Assembly: GCA_963787375.1 (NCBI GenBank)
Contig: CAWBCR010000028.1
Location: forward strand, 1-64,000
Source: CAWBCR01 sp963787375
GTDB lineage: Bacteria; Chloroflexota; Anaerolineae; Aggregatilineales; UBA3940
DNA length: 64,000 nt
Direction: 5' to 3'
In this document: piece by piece, positions 38,048-48,521 of the stretch
Layout of the letters: every line of letters begins with the position of its first letter
Numbering within the stretch: the stretch's first letter is position 1
Notes under the pieces: model-generated
What the model saw: the letters and a program-made list of their open reading frames with translations, nothing else
Told to the model about the DNA's origin: nothing
Database searches by the model: none
Made by a program: the position numbers and the translations under genes

Positions 38048-38075
38048 TTGACAGCCGCCGCCAGTGAGCTATACT
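38048..38075 (+). promoter_or_regulatory. Consensus sigma70 promoter of the MacAB-like exporter operon
   Basis: TTGACA (38048-38053), 16-bp spacer, TATACT (38070-38075). Predicted start near 38082, leader about 140 nt. A second TTGACA at 37933 has only a weak -10 partner. Confidence 0.7.
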
Positions 38076-38224
38076 AACAATAGTAGTTATTCTTCAAACA
38101 ACTATATGTCGGGGCGCGCTGTCAGGATGGTGCTTGCGGCTCCTCCCAGTTTGTGGGGGGCCGTCTGCCTGGCCAGATGGTATAATCCGGCACGGCGTAA
38201 CCGGTGCAGAAACGTGAGCTTCCG

Positions 38225-40463
38225 ATGATCCTCAAAAACCTCCTCCGCCGCAAAGGCCGCACCCTGCTGACCGTGTTTGGCATCGGCATTGGCGTGATGA
38301 CCATTATCGCGCTGGGTGCGCTGGCCAACGGGCTGAAAGCCGGTTACAGTGCTGTCCTGGGTGGCACCAAAGCCGACTTCGTCATAACCGATCCCAACTC
38401 CGCGGATATCATTCTCAACTCGATTGACGAGTCGGTGGCGACGGATGTGGCAGCCATGCCGGAGGTTGAGGCCGTCAGCCCCATGCTTCAGGGGCTGGTC
38501 CGCACCGATAAAAACCCCTATTTCTTCGTGTTCGCCTACCCGCAAGGCGCTTTCCCGCTCGAACGTTTCCACGTGGTACAAGGCGTGGATCTATACTGAG
38601 CGAGGCGCAGTACGCCCACGGGCGGCCTATCCTGCTGGGCTCAGCGGCTGCCAACTCGCCAAGAAGGGCGTCGGCGACAGCGTCCAGATCGGCGACAGCA
38701 CCTACCGCGTGGTGGGCATCTACGAAACGGGCGAGACGTTCGAAGAGGGCGGCGCGCTGCTGCGCTTCGACGACGCGCAGGCCCTGCTGGGCAGGCCCAA
38801 CCAGGTCAGCCTGATCTACATCCGCCTCAAAGACCCGTCGCTGGCCGATAAGAATTCCAGCCAGCGGGTCGAGCGCCTGTATCCGCAATTATCGCTGACC
38901 ACCGGCCAGGCGCTCGCCAACCAGAACCTCATGTCAGGCACCCTTGAGGCGACGGTGTGGGGCGTGGCCGCGCTGGCGATTATCATCGGCGGCGTGAGCA
39001 TGATGAACGCCCAGTTGATGGCCGTGCTGGAGCGCACCCGTGAGATCGGCGTGCTGCGTGCGGTCGGCTGGAAGTCGTGGCGCGTCCTGCTGATGATCCT
39101 CGGCGAGTCGGTGCTCGTCGGCCTGCTCGGCGGGGTGATCGGCACCGTGCTCGCCTGGCTGGTCCTCAGGGCCAGCGTCGACCAGCTCAGCGCCTATGGC
39201 GCGACGTCCACGCTCCAGCCCGACCTGCTGCTGCGGGCGTTTGTCGTGGTGTTCGTCCTGGGTCTGGTCGGCGGGCTGTACCCGGCCATCCGCGCTGCGC
39301 GCCTCCAGCCGATTGAGGCGCTGCGCTACGAAGGCGGCACGCTGGGCCGCCACGCTGCCCGGCTGCCGCTGGCCGGGCTGGCGCTGCAAAATCTATGGCA
39401 GCGCAAAGGCCGCACCGGCCTGACGCTGGCCGTCATCGCCATTACCATCGGCGCGATCATGGTCCTGAATTCCATCATGACCGGTTTTACCGCCGAGATG
39501 GGCCAGATGTTCGGCGGCGCGCAGATCGTCGTGCGCCAGGCCGAAGCGGCTGACCTGAGCGTGGCCTTCATAGACCAGCGCGTCGGCCAGCGCATCGCCG
39601 CGCTGCCCGGCGTGCAGCAGGTGAGCGGCACGCTGCTCACCGCCCTGATGAACGAGCAGGTCGGCATATTCATGCTGCTGGGCGACGAGCCGCGCTCCGT
39701 CCCGATGCAGTCCTTCAACATCGTCGATGGGCAGGCGGTCACCGGCAGCGGGCAGATCATGATCGGCCAGCAGTACGCCGAGGCTAACCACATCCGCATC
39801 GGCGACATCATCACGCTGGGCGACGTGCGCTTCCGCGTGGTGGGCATCTACACCCACCCGGTTTCGTTCTACGAGCTGGGCGGCGTGGCCACCCTGCGCG
39901 ACGTGCAGAGCTTCATGGGCAAGCCGCGCAAGGTGACGTTCTTCTCCGTCGTCGTCAGCGACCCATCCCAGGCACAGGCGATGGCCGATAAGATCAACGC
40001 CGAGTTCCCGGAGGTGCACGCCTCGCTGTCCGGCGAGTTCGCCAGCCAGCTTCCCGACATGCAGAACGCGAACGCGATGGTCGGCGCGGTGGCGTTGATC
40101 GCTATCCTGGTCGGTGGGGTAGGGGTCATGAATACCATGCTGATGGCCGTGCTGGAGCGCACCCGTGAGATCGGCGTGCTGCGCGCGCTGGGCTGGCGGC
40201 GGCGGGCGATCCTGGGCCTGATCCTGCGCGAGTCGCTGGCGCTGGGTGTGATCGGCGCGGCGCTGGCGGTCGTTGTGGCCTTTGGGTTTGCAGCGCTGCT
40301 CAATGCGATACCGGATTACGGCGCGGTGATGGATTACTCATGGTCGGTTGATGTGTTCGCGCAGGCGCTTGGGGCGGCTGTAGGCCTGGGCGTGGTCGGC
40401 GGGCTGTACCCCGCCTTCCGTGCGACGCGCCTCCAGCCGGTCGAAGCGCTGCGCTATGAATGA
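38225..40463 (+). CDS. ABC exporter permease with two FtsX/MacB-like halves, frameshifted near residue 125
   Basis: About 746 aa. Each half has an N-terminal TM helix (LLRRKGRTLLTVFGIGIGVM; RKGRTGLTLAVIAITIGAIM), a periplasmic domain (MacB-PCD-like, with VGDSVQIGDSTYRVVGIYET) and a three-helix FtsX domain beginning MMNAQLMAVLERTREIGVLR or VMNTMLMAVLERTREIGVLR. The frame breaks at about 38592 (after VQGVDL) and again near 38650 (before KKGVGDSVQIG). Between them ALL residues fit LSEAQYAHGRPILLGSAAAN in a third frame. The family exports lipoproteins, lipids or antibiotics, or senses envelope stress, using a separate ATPase. First gene of the operon. Confidence 0.78.
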
Positions 40464-40491
40464 TGGTTGAGCCGTGTCACAAGGATTGAGC

Positions 40492-41328
40492 ATGAAAGCA
40501 GACTGGATTGTCGAAACCCGCGACCTGTGTCGCGTTTACGGGGATGGTGCCGCGATTCGCGCGCTGGACGGCGTCAATCTGTGCGTGGCGCGCGGCGAGG
40601 TCGTCGCCGTGATGGGCCCCAGTGGCAGCGGCAAGAGCACGCTGCTCAACCTGATCGGTGCGCTCGACCTGCCGACCAGCGGCCAGGCGCTGGTCGATGG
40701 GCAGGATGTGACGACCATTCGCAACAAAGACACGTTCCGTGCGAAGACCATCGGCTTTGTCTTCCAGCTTCACAACCTGATCCCGACGCTCACCGCGCGT
40801 GAGAACGTCGAGATCCCCATGATGGGCCACCTCGGCGGGTCGGCGCGCCGCCAGCGCTCGAAGGAGCTGCTGGGCCTGGTGGATCTCGGCGACCGCATGA
40901 ATCACCTGCCGGGGCAGCTTTCCGGCGGGCAGCGGCAGCGGGTGGCTGTGGCGCGCGCGCTGGCCAACAACCCGCCGCTGGTGCTGGCCGACGAGCCGAC
41001 CGGTAGCCTCGACACCACCGCCGGGGCTGAGTTGATGGGCCTGCTGCACGAGCTGAATCGCAGCCAGGGCACCACCTTCCTGATCGTGACCCACGACCCG
41101 GCGGTTGCTCGCCAGACGCAGCGCGTTGTCGTCATGGCCGATGGCAAAATCCTGCGCGAGGACATCATCGGCTCGCCGCTCGAAGAAGACCTGAAGATGT
41201 GGCAGCACTCCGCGCTGGGGCGCTACATCACCGCCGGCGAGCGTGACGCCGTCGACAAGGTGATCGCTGGCGACAAAACGTTCGACGTGCTGCGTAGGCT
41301 GCTGGCCAATGGCGGCAAGCAGGTCTGA
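40492..41328 (+). CDS. ABC exporter ATPase (MacB/LolD type)
   Basis: 278 aa from ATG 40492 (AAGGA upstream). Walker A GPSGSGKST near residue 42, Q-loop FVFQLHNLIPTLTARENVE, signature LSGGQRQR, Walker B LADEPTGSLD, H-loop VTHDPAV. It belongs to the LolD/MacB/FtsE class that works with FtsX-type permeases. A 45-residue C-terminal tail follows the nucleotide-binding fold. It starts 28 bp after the first permease. Confidence 0.9.
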   Translation: MKADWIVETRDLCRVYGDGAAIRALDGVNLCVARGEVVAVMGPSGSGKSTLLNLIGALDLPTSGQALVDGQDVTTIRNKDTFRAKTIGFVFQLHNLIPTLTARENVEIPMMGHLGGSARRQRSKELLGLVDLGDRMNHLPGQLSGGQRQRVAVARALANNPPLVLADEPTGSLDTTAGAELMGLLHELNRSQGTTFLIVTHDPAVARQTQRVVVMADGKILREDIIGSPLEEDLKMWQHSALGRYITAGERDAVDKVIAGDKTFDVLRRLLANGGKQV

Positions 41329-41434
41329 CCCCGCTCGATAGGGCGATCGGACTAAGTCTCTGCGAATCTGAACCCAGACCCATGTGTTGTGCGTATAGGT
41401 AGCGACAGACGGTTCATTGATTGGGAGTCAACAC

Positions 41435-42591
<1,157 letters not shown>

Positions 42592-42594
42592 GCG

Positions 42595-44973
42595 ATGTTG
42601 AGCCCACGCTGGCGCAAAGTTCTACGCGATATCTGGGATAACAAAGCCCGCACTACGCTTGTCATCATGGCCATTGCGGTCGGCGTATTTGCCTTTGGTG
42701 GCGTGTTCATCTCGCGGACTGTTCTGCTGGCCGACATGAGCAGCGCCTACCGGGCCATTCACCCGGCCAGCATCACGGTCAGCCTCTCGTCCTTTGACGA
42801 TGGCCTGGTGAGCGCCGTCAAACACGCGTCGCATGTCGCCGACGCCGAGGGGCGCGGAGTCATGTCGGTGCAGGCGCTGGGCCCATCCGGCAAGCTCAAC
42901 CTCGATATGTATGCCGTGGGCGACTTCACACGGATCGCGGTTAACCAGATCGAGCCTGAAACGGGCGATTATCCGCCCCGGCTGCGCCAGATTGTGCTTG
43001 AGCGCAAGTCAGCGCAGGTGATGGGTGTGGGCGTCGGCGATACAATCACCGTTGAGCTGGCCGATGGCACCACCCACGACCTGACAGTCAGTGGCATCGT
43101 CCACGACCTGAACGCGGTCCCGGCTACGCTGTTTCCGCAGCTTACCGGCTACGCCACGCTCGACACGCTGCGCTGGCTGGGGCATCCCGGTACCTATAAC
43201 CTCCTGTACGTTGTCACCGACCCCACCATCACCACGCAGGAGCAGGCCGGGGCCGTCGCCGACGATATTCGCAAGCGCATCGAGCGCAGCGGCTACTATG
43301 TGGGCTCCACCCAGGCCACCAAGCCCGGCGAGCACTGGGCCGCCGACACCACCCGCACCTTTACGACGGTGCTCAGCGGCATCGGGCTGTTCTCGCTGAT
43401 CCTGAGCGGCTTCCTGGTGCTCAACACCATCTCGGCGGTGCTGACCCAGCAGAAGCGCCAGATCGGCATGATGAAGTCTGTCGGCGGGACGGCTCCGCAG
43501 ATCGTCGGCGTCTACCTGACGATGGTCGCCGTCTTCGGCCTGCTGTCGCTGCTGATCGCGCTGCCCGTCGGCATGGGGTTAGGCTATCTCAGCACGGTTG
43601 CCGTGGCGCAGTTCCTGAACATTAACATCCTGGACTTCCACCTGCCGCTGTGGGTGCTGGCGCTCGAACTGGCCGTCTCGTTGGTGGTGCCGGTGGTGGC
43701 CGCCCTGCTGCCCGTGCTGAACGGCACCCGCGTGACGGTCCGCGAGGCAGTCAGCGACTATGGCATCGGCCAGCGCGCGGGTCACCGCAGCCTGATCGAT
43801 GCGCTGCTGGCGCGCGTGCGCGGCCTGCCGCGCCCCACGCTGCTCTCGCTGCGCAACACCTTTCGCCGCAAGGGCCGCCTGGTCCTGACGCTGCTGACCC
43901 TGACTCTGGCCGGCGCGATCTTTATCGCCGTGATCAATGTGCGCGGCTCGCTGATGCTGGAGCTGGACAACATCCTCAAGGTGTTCAACTTCGACATCCA
44001 GATCGCGCTGGACAATGCCTATCAGGTGCCTCGCCTGGAGCGTGAGGCACTGCGCGTACCCGGCGTGGTGTCCGCCGAAAGCTGGGCGTTCGCCCAGCCG
44101 CGCACCGTGCACGCCGATGGCACGCTCGGCTCAACCTTTACGCTGTTCGGCCCGCCACCTGAAACGCCTTTCGTCATCCCGACCATGTTGGAAGGTCGCT
44201 GGCTTCAGCCCGGCGACAAGAACGCGATCGTCATGGGCAGCCAGCTCATGCGTGACGAGCCGGACATTCACGTTGGCGATACCATCACGCTCGACATCAA
44301 TGGCTCCCGCCGCGAGTGGGTGGTGGTCGGGGTGCTGTCGCTGCCGGGACAGGTAGCCGCCTACGCCCCCTTCGATTATCTCTCGCGGTTGCAGGGCATG
44401 GCCGGCCTGTCCGGCGCGGTCTTTGTCGGCACGGCCCAGCATACCGGCGCGTACCAGACGCAGGTCTCCGGCGACCTTGAGGAGCGCTTCAAGCGGGCGG
44501 GGATCGGCGTCAGCCAGACGCTGACCACCGATACCATCATCGGCGCGAACGTCAGCCAGTTCAACTTCCTGATCGCCTTCATGCTGGTGATGGCGGTCTT
44601 CCTGGCAGTTGTCGGCGGGCTGGGGCTGGCTGGCACCATGAGCCTCAACGTGCTGGAGCGCACCCGCGAGATCGGCGTGATGCGCAGCGTCGGCGCGACC
44701 AACGGCTCCGTGCGCGGCGTGGTCATGACCGAGGGCATTCTGATCGGCCTGATAAGCTGGGCGCTGGGCACGCTCATCGCCATCCCGATGAGCTATGGTT
44801 TCGCCGCTGCGGTCGGCATGGCCTTCTTTGAGCGTCCGATGGTATTCACCTTTTCACCGCTGGGTGTTATCATCTGGCTCGCTGTTGTCGTGGTGATTGC
44901 GGCCATCGCCAGCGCGCTGCCCGCCCGCCGGGCGGCGCGGATCAGCGTCCGCGAGGCGCTGGCTTATGAGTGA
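42595..44973 (+). CDS. ABC exporter permease with two FtsX domains
   Basis: 792 aa, intact, 3 bp after the ATPase-cNMP gene. N-terminal TM helix (ARTTLVIMAIAVGVFAFGG), periplasmic domain to about residue 255, FtsX core 1 (LFSLILSGFLVLNTISAVL to residue 380), second TM and periplasmic domain, and FtsX core 2 ending with SLNVLERTREIGVMRSVGAT and ARRAARISVREALAYE. It is paralogous to the first permease of the operon but diverged in the external domains. It presumably pairs with the ATPase-cNMP fusion. Confidence 0.88.
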   Translation: MLSPRWRKVLRDIWDNKARTTLVIMAIAVGVFAFGGVFISRTVLLADMSSAYRAIHPASITVSLSSFDDGLVSAVKHASHVADAEGRGVMSVQALGPSGKLNLDMYAVGDFTRIAVNQIEPETGDYPPRLRQIVLERKSAQVMGVGVGDTITVELADGTTHDLTVSGIVHDLNAVPATLFPQLTGYATLDTLRWLGHPGTYNLLYVVTDPTITTQEQAGAVADDIRKRIERSGYYVGSTQATKPGEHWAADTTRTFTTVLSGIGLFSLILSGFLVLNTISAVLTQQKRQIGMMKSVGGTAPQIVGVYLTMVAVFGLLSLLIALPVGMGLGYLSTVAVAQFLNINILDFHLPLWVLALELAVSLVVPVVAALLPVLNGTRVTVREAVSDYGIGQRAGHRSLIDALLARVRGLPRPTLLSLRNTFRRKGRLVLTLLTLTLAGAIFIAVINVRGSLMLELDNILKVFNFDIQIALDNAYQVPRLEREALRVPGVVSAESWAFAQPRTVHADGTLGSTFTLFGPPPETPFVIPTMLEGRWLQPGDKNAIVMGSQLMRDEPDIHVGDTITLDINGSRREWVVVGVLSLPGQVAAYAPFDYLSRLQGMAGLSGAVFVGTAQHTGAYQTQVSGDLEERFKRAGIGVSQTLTTDTIIGANVSQFNFLIAFMLVMAVFLAVVGGLGLAGTMSLNVLERTREIGVMRSVGATNGSVRGVVMTEGILIGLISWALGTLIAIPMSYGFAAAVGMAFFERPMVFTFSPLGVIIWLAVVVVIAAIASALPARRAARISVREALAYE

Positions 44974-44989
44974 TCATGCAGGAGTACAT

Positions 44990-46219
44990 ATGATGTGGGA
45001 ACGCAGGAATCAATGGGCTGTGATGGCCCTGTCGGCAGTGGTCGTCGCCGGGCTGGCAGCTGGGTGCTCGGGGACGGCCACGGCCAGCCCTGAAGCGGCG
45101 CTTGCCGCCCCAGCGGCCATCGCGCCGGTGGTCAGCGCCACCGGCAAGGTGTTGCCGGTGCAGTGGACGACGCTCAGCTTCGCGCTGGGCGGGCGGGTGA
45201 CCGAGGTGCCGGTCCAGGATGGCGATGTGGTCGAGGCCGGCCAGGTGATCGCCCGGCTCGACACCGGCGACCTCGACGCGGCGGTAGCGCAGGCACAGGC
45301 CAACCTGGCCAGCGCACAGGCTAACCTGGCCAAAGTGCAGGCCGGTCCCACCGCCGATCAGATCGACGTGGCGCAGCAGGCGGTTTACGCGGCCAACGCG
45401 CGCACGGCGGCAGCCGCGGCGCGCCGCGACGCGCTGACCAGCCGCGTGACCGAGGACCAGATCGCCAATGCCGAGAGCCAGCTGCTGAACGCGCAGATCC
45501 AGCGCGACGAGCTGTACAAGCAGTTTACCGGGTTGCAGGCGTTCGACCCGCATCGCTGCCTGACCTTCGAGGAGAACGACCTGCCCTGCCCGCTGGGTGC
45601 GTACGAGTCGGTTGAGAAAGCCTACAACCTGGCGGAGACGCAGTTCCAGGCCGCGCAGGCGCTGGTCGACGAGCTGAAACGCGGGCCCAACGCCGACCTG
45701 GTGCGGGTGCAGAACGCCCAGATCTGGGCGGCATCGGCGCAGGCGGCAGCGGCGCAGGCCCAGCTCGACCTGCTGAGGACGCAGCCCTTCCCGGAGGATG
45801 TGGCCGCGGCGCAGGCGCAGGTGGCGCAGGCGCAGGCCGGGGTCGACCAGGCGCTGGCGCAGTTAGCGCAGGCCGACCTCAAGGCTCCGTTCGACGGCAC
45901 AGTCAGCGGCCTGAACGTCGACGTGGGCGAGTTCGTCGCACCCGGCCAGCCCATCACCGACCTGGGCGACCTGACCGACCTCCAGGTCGAGACGACCGAC
46001 CTGAGCGAGATCGACGTGGCGCGGGTCAGGGTGGGTAGCCGCGTGACGGTGACCTTCGACGCGCTGCCCGACGTGCAGGCCGAGGGCAGCGTGGTGCGCA
46101 TCGCGCCGCGCGCGTCGGAAGGGGCCGGCGTCAACTATACGACCGTGATCAAGCTGGACCAGATTCCCGGCGGGCTGCGCTGGGGGATGACGGCCTTTGT
46201 CGATATTGAGGTGGAGTGA
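44990..46219 (+). CDS. Periplasmic adaptor (HlyD/MacA-type) lipoprotein 1
   Basis: 409 aa from ATG 44990 (AGGAG at 44981). Signal with lipobox LAAGC, Cys23. HlyD layout: biotinyl-lipoyl half (VLPVQWTTLSFALGGRVTEV, VQDGDVVEAGQVIARLDT), a long Ala/Gln-rich coiled coil (about residues 95-290) with heptads such as AQAQANLASAQANLAKVQ, the second lipoyl half (LKAPFDGTVSGLNVDVGEFV), and a beta-barrel (GSRVTVTFDALPDVQAEGSV). In a monoderm or atypical envelope such lipoproteins act as an external funnel for the ABC permease. The coiled coil has two Cys (CLTFEENDLPC) absent from the sister protein. Confidence 0.85.
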   Translation: MMWERRNQWAVMALSAVVVAGLAAGCSGTATASPEAALAAPAAIAPVVSATGKVLPVQWTTLSFALGGRVTEVPVQDGDVVEAGQVIARLDTGDLDAAVAQAQANLASAQANLAKVQAGPTADQIDVAQQAVYAANARTAAAAARRDALTSRVTEDQIANAESQLLNAQIQRDELYKQFTGLQAFDPHRCLTFEENDLPCPLGAYESVEKAYNLAETQFQAAQALVDELKRGPNADLVRVQNAQIWAASAQAAAAQAQLDLLRTQPFPEDVAAAQAQVAQAQAGVDQALAQLAQADLKAPFDGTVSGLNVDVGEFVAPGQPITDLGDLTDLQVETTDLSEIDVARVRVGSRVTVTFDALPDVQAEGSVVRIAPRASEGAGVNYTTVIKLDQIPGGLRWGMTAFVDIEVE

Positions 46220-47466
46220 TGGCCCGCAACAGCATGCAACGACAGTTTAAGATCGGATGGGCCCGCCTGGCCGAGATCGGCGCGCTGGCCGTGCTGCTGG
46301 CCGGCTGTGGCAGCAGCCTGCCCGGCGCTGCGCCGGCCACCCCCACGCCCCAGCCGCAGGCAGCGACAGCGCTGACCGTCAGCGCGACGGGCAGGGTCGT
46401 GCCGGTGCGTTCAACGACGCTCAGCTTCGTGTCGGCGGGACCGGTGGTCAGCCTGCTGGTGCAGGAAGGCGACGCGGTCAAGACGGGCGACGTCCTCGCG
46501 CGGCTGGACACGACCATTCTCGACGCGGGCGTGGCCAGCGCGCAGGCGGCGCTGGGCGTGGCCCAGGCGAACCTGGCGCGGGTGCAGGCCGGTGCGCACC
46601 CGGAGCAGATCGCTGCCGCGCAGGATACGGCGGCAGCGGCCAACGCGCAGACGGCGGCGGCTGGCGCGCAGCGGGACGTGGTGTCCGCCGGCGCGGAGCA
46701 GTCGCAGCTGCTGCAGGCGCAGTCGGCGGTCCAGACGGCGAAGCTTCAGCTCGACGCGATCATGACCGAACTGAACTACATCATCGACGTCGAGACCAAC
46801 CCCAACAAGTACGACCCGGCGGTCTACCACCGTATCATGGCCGCTGGCGAATGGGACGCGCGCAACCGGGTAGCGGAGGCGCAGGCGGCCTATGACGCCG
46901 CCGTGGCGAAGCTCAACGCGGTGCAGGCCGGCCCCAACCCGAACGACGTCCGCGCGGCCAGCGCTGACCTGTGGGCCGCCTCGGCGGACTACAACGCGCA
47001 GCAGGCGCAGGTGAACGTGCTGCAGGGGCAGCCGCTCGCCGAGGACGTGGCCGCTGCGCAGGCGCAGGTCACCGTCGCGCAGGCCGCGCTCGATCAGGCG
47101 AAGCTGGCCCGCCAGCACGCCGAGCTGACCGCGCCCTTTGACGGCACGATCAGCGCGGTGGCGATCCAGCCGGCGCAGTACGTCACGCCCGGCCAGCCGA
47201 TCGTGATCCTGGCCGACCTGGGCGCGCTGCAGATCGAGACCACCGACCTGAGCGAGACCGACATCGCGTCGGTGGCGGTCGGCGACACGGCGACGATTAC
47301 CTTCGACGCGCTGCCGGACGCGCAGGTGACGGGCACGGTGATCCGCATCGCGCCCAAGGCGTCGGAAGGGACGGGCGTCAACTACACCGTGACCCTCACG
47401 CCCAACTCGCTGCCCGACGCGGTGCGCTGGGGGATGACGGCCTTCGTCGACATCCCGCAGCAGTAG
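46219..47466 (+). CDS. Periplasmic adaptor (HlyD/MacA-type) lipoprotein 2
   Basis: 415 aa from ATG 46219, overlapping the previous stop (TGATG). Lipobox LLAGC near residue 31. Same build as the upstream adaptor: RVVPVRSTTLSFVSAGPVVS, VQEGDAVKTGDVLARLDT, Ala/Gln-rich coiled coil, LTAPFDGTISAVAIQPAQYV and a beta-barrel ending LPDAVRWGMTAFVDI. The C-terminal 110 residues are nearly the same as the first adaptor, so a recent tandem duplication is likely, perhaps one adaptor per permease. Last gene before the terminator. Confidence 0.86.
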   Translation: MARNSMQRQFKIGWARLAEIGALAVLLAGCGSSLPGAAPATPTPQPQAATALTVSATGRVVPVRSTTLSFVSAGPVVSLLVQEGDAVKTGDVLARLDTTILDAGVASAQAALGVAQANLARVQAGAHPEQIAAAQDTAAAANAQTAAAGAQRDVVSAGAEQSQLLQAQSAVQTAKLQLDAIMTELNYIIDVETNPNKYDPAVYHRIMAAGEWDARNRVAEAQAAYDAAVAKLNAVQAGPNPNDVRAASADLWAASADYNAQQAQVNVLQGQPLAEDVAAAQAQVTVAQAALDQAKLARQHAELTAPFDGTISAVAIQPAQYVTPGQPIVILADLGALQIETTDLSETDIASVAVGDTATITFDALPDAQVTGTVIRIAPKASEGTGVNYTVTLTPNSLPDAVRWGMTAFVDIPQQ

Positions 47467-47485
47467 CACCACACTCGCAGCCCCC

Positions 47486-47520
47486 ACGCCCCGCCGTATC
47501 TGTTTCTGGCGGGGCGTTTT
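47486..47520 (+). terminator. Intrinsic terminator of the exporter operon
   Basis: ACGCCCCGCC (47486-47495) pairs with GGCGGGGCGT (47508-47517), 12-nt loop, followed by TTT. Confidence 0.82.
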
Positions 47521-47632
47521 GATCCTGCTGCTGCCCGCCGGAAGCCCTCCGCAAGTTGAATTGCTGCCCCTAAACTCGTATCTTTATATGGATACCTGGT
47601 TACAGTAATGCTATTTGGAGTGGTGGTAGTGT

Positions 47633-48313
47633 ATGGAATGGAACACCCGCTTTGACCGCGCGGTGGTCGGGATCATCCTCAGTTTCGTCGGGCTGCTGTT
47701 CGTGCTGAACCTCGTCAAGCCCGAACCGCTGATGCTGCCCATGCTGCGCGTCAACCAGGACAACCCGAAGGCCTATTTTCAGCGCGGCAAACGCCTCCTG
47801 GCCACCGATCCCGGAAGTGCCATTACTTATTATTCACAGGCCATCCAGCTAGACCCCGCCTATACCGACGCCTACTATCAGCGGTCGCTGGCCTACCAGC
47901 GCGTCGGCAATGCTGCCGGTGCGCTGTCCGATCTCGATCAGGCCATCGTGCTTGACCCTGCCAGCGCCCTGTACCACCTGGCGCGCGGCAACCTGTACAA
48001 TCAGGCCAACCGGCCTGACCACGCAATCGCCGACTACACCGCTGCTATCCGCCTCGACCCCACCAGCGCGGCGGCGTACTTCAACCGCGCCGGCACGCTG
48101 TACGACATGGACCGTATGGGCGCGGCGCTGGCCGACTATCGCGTCTTCTTCAACCTGTATCACATCCCGGATCAGGTCACGGCGCTGGCCACCCAGCGCG
48201 TCGAGAATATCACCGGCGCGCCGGCAGTGGCGGATCAGAACGGCTATCCAACCGACCTGTTCAGCGGGCTGCGTGACGCCGCCGCGCAGATCCAGGCCAA
48301 TTTGCGCCGCTAA
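47633..48313 (+). CDS. Membrane-anchored TPR protein
   Basis: 226 aa. N-terminal TM helix (VVGIILSFVGLLFVLNLV), then four tetratricopeptide repeats from about residue 45 (AYFQRGKRLLA, AYYQRSLAYQRVGNAAGAL, LYHLARGNLYNQANRPDHAI, AYFNRAGTLYDMDRMGAAL) with the W/Y-LG-Y-A-F-A-P spacing. It probably forms a protein-interaction scaffold at the membrane. A shared terminator lies just behind it. No pathway can be assigned. Confidence 0.8.
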   Translation: MEWNTRFDRAVVGIILSFVGLLFVLNLVKPEPLMLPMLRVNQDNPKAYFQRGKRLLATDPGSAITYYSQAIQLDPAYTDAYYQRSLAYQRVGNAAGALSDLDQAIVLDPASALYHLARGNLYNQANRPDHAIADYTAAIRLDPTSAAAYFNRAGTLYDMDRMGAALADYRVFFNLYHIPDQVTALATQRVENITGAPAVADQNGYPTDLFSGLRDAAAQIQANLRR

Positions 48314-48347
48314 TCGCGGCGCGACATGCATCGTTCTGATTAAACGC

Positions 48348-48376
48348 GAACCCGGCATCGGCTCGATGCCGGGTTC
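48348..48376. terminator. Bidirectional terminator between TPR gene and tRNA-Glu
   Basis: 13-bp perfect stem (GAACCCGGCATCG, 48348-48360; CGATGCCGGGTTC, 48364-48376) with 3-nt loop; TTTG follows on the plus strand and GCGTTTA on the minus strand, 8 nt beyond the tRNA 3' end. Confidence 0.78.
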
Positions 48377-48384
48377 TTTGCGAG

Positions 48385-48457
48385 TGCCCCCATGGGGATT
48401 CGAACCCCAGTTTTAGCCTTGAAAGGGCTGCGTCCTGGTCCTCTAGACGATGGGGGC
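48385..48457 (-). tRNA. tRNA-Glu (UUC anticodon)
   Basis: 73 nt cloverleaf. Acceptor GCCCCCA (5' at 48457) pairs with TGGGGGC; D arm GTCTAGAGG...AGGAC as in bacterial tRNA-Glu; anticodon loop CTTTCAA with TTC; T arm TGGGG-TTCGAAT-CCCCA; discriminator A at 48385. The 3' CCA is not encoded. The anticodon stem has one C-A mismatch at its base. A consensus promoter lies immediately upstream. Confidence 0.95.
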
Positions 48458-48471
48458 GAGGAACGCGCTAG

Positions 48472-48499
48472 ATTGTACCGCGCCGAATACGCGTGTCAA
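48472..48499 (-). promoter_or_regulatory. Promoter of tRNA-Glu
   Basis: Minus strand: TTGACA (48499-48494), 16-bp spacer, TACAAT (48477-48472); start expected about 8 nt before the tRNA. Confidence 0.75.
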
Positions 48500-48521
48500 A
48501 ATCAGGAACGAGGGTCCGCGC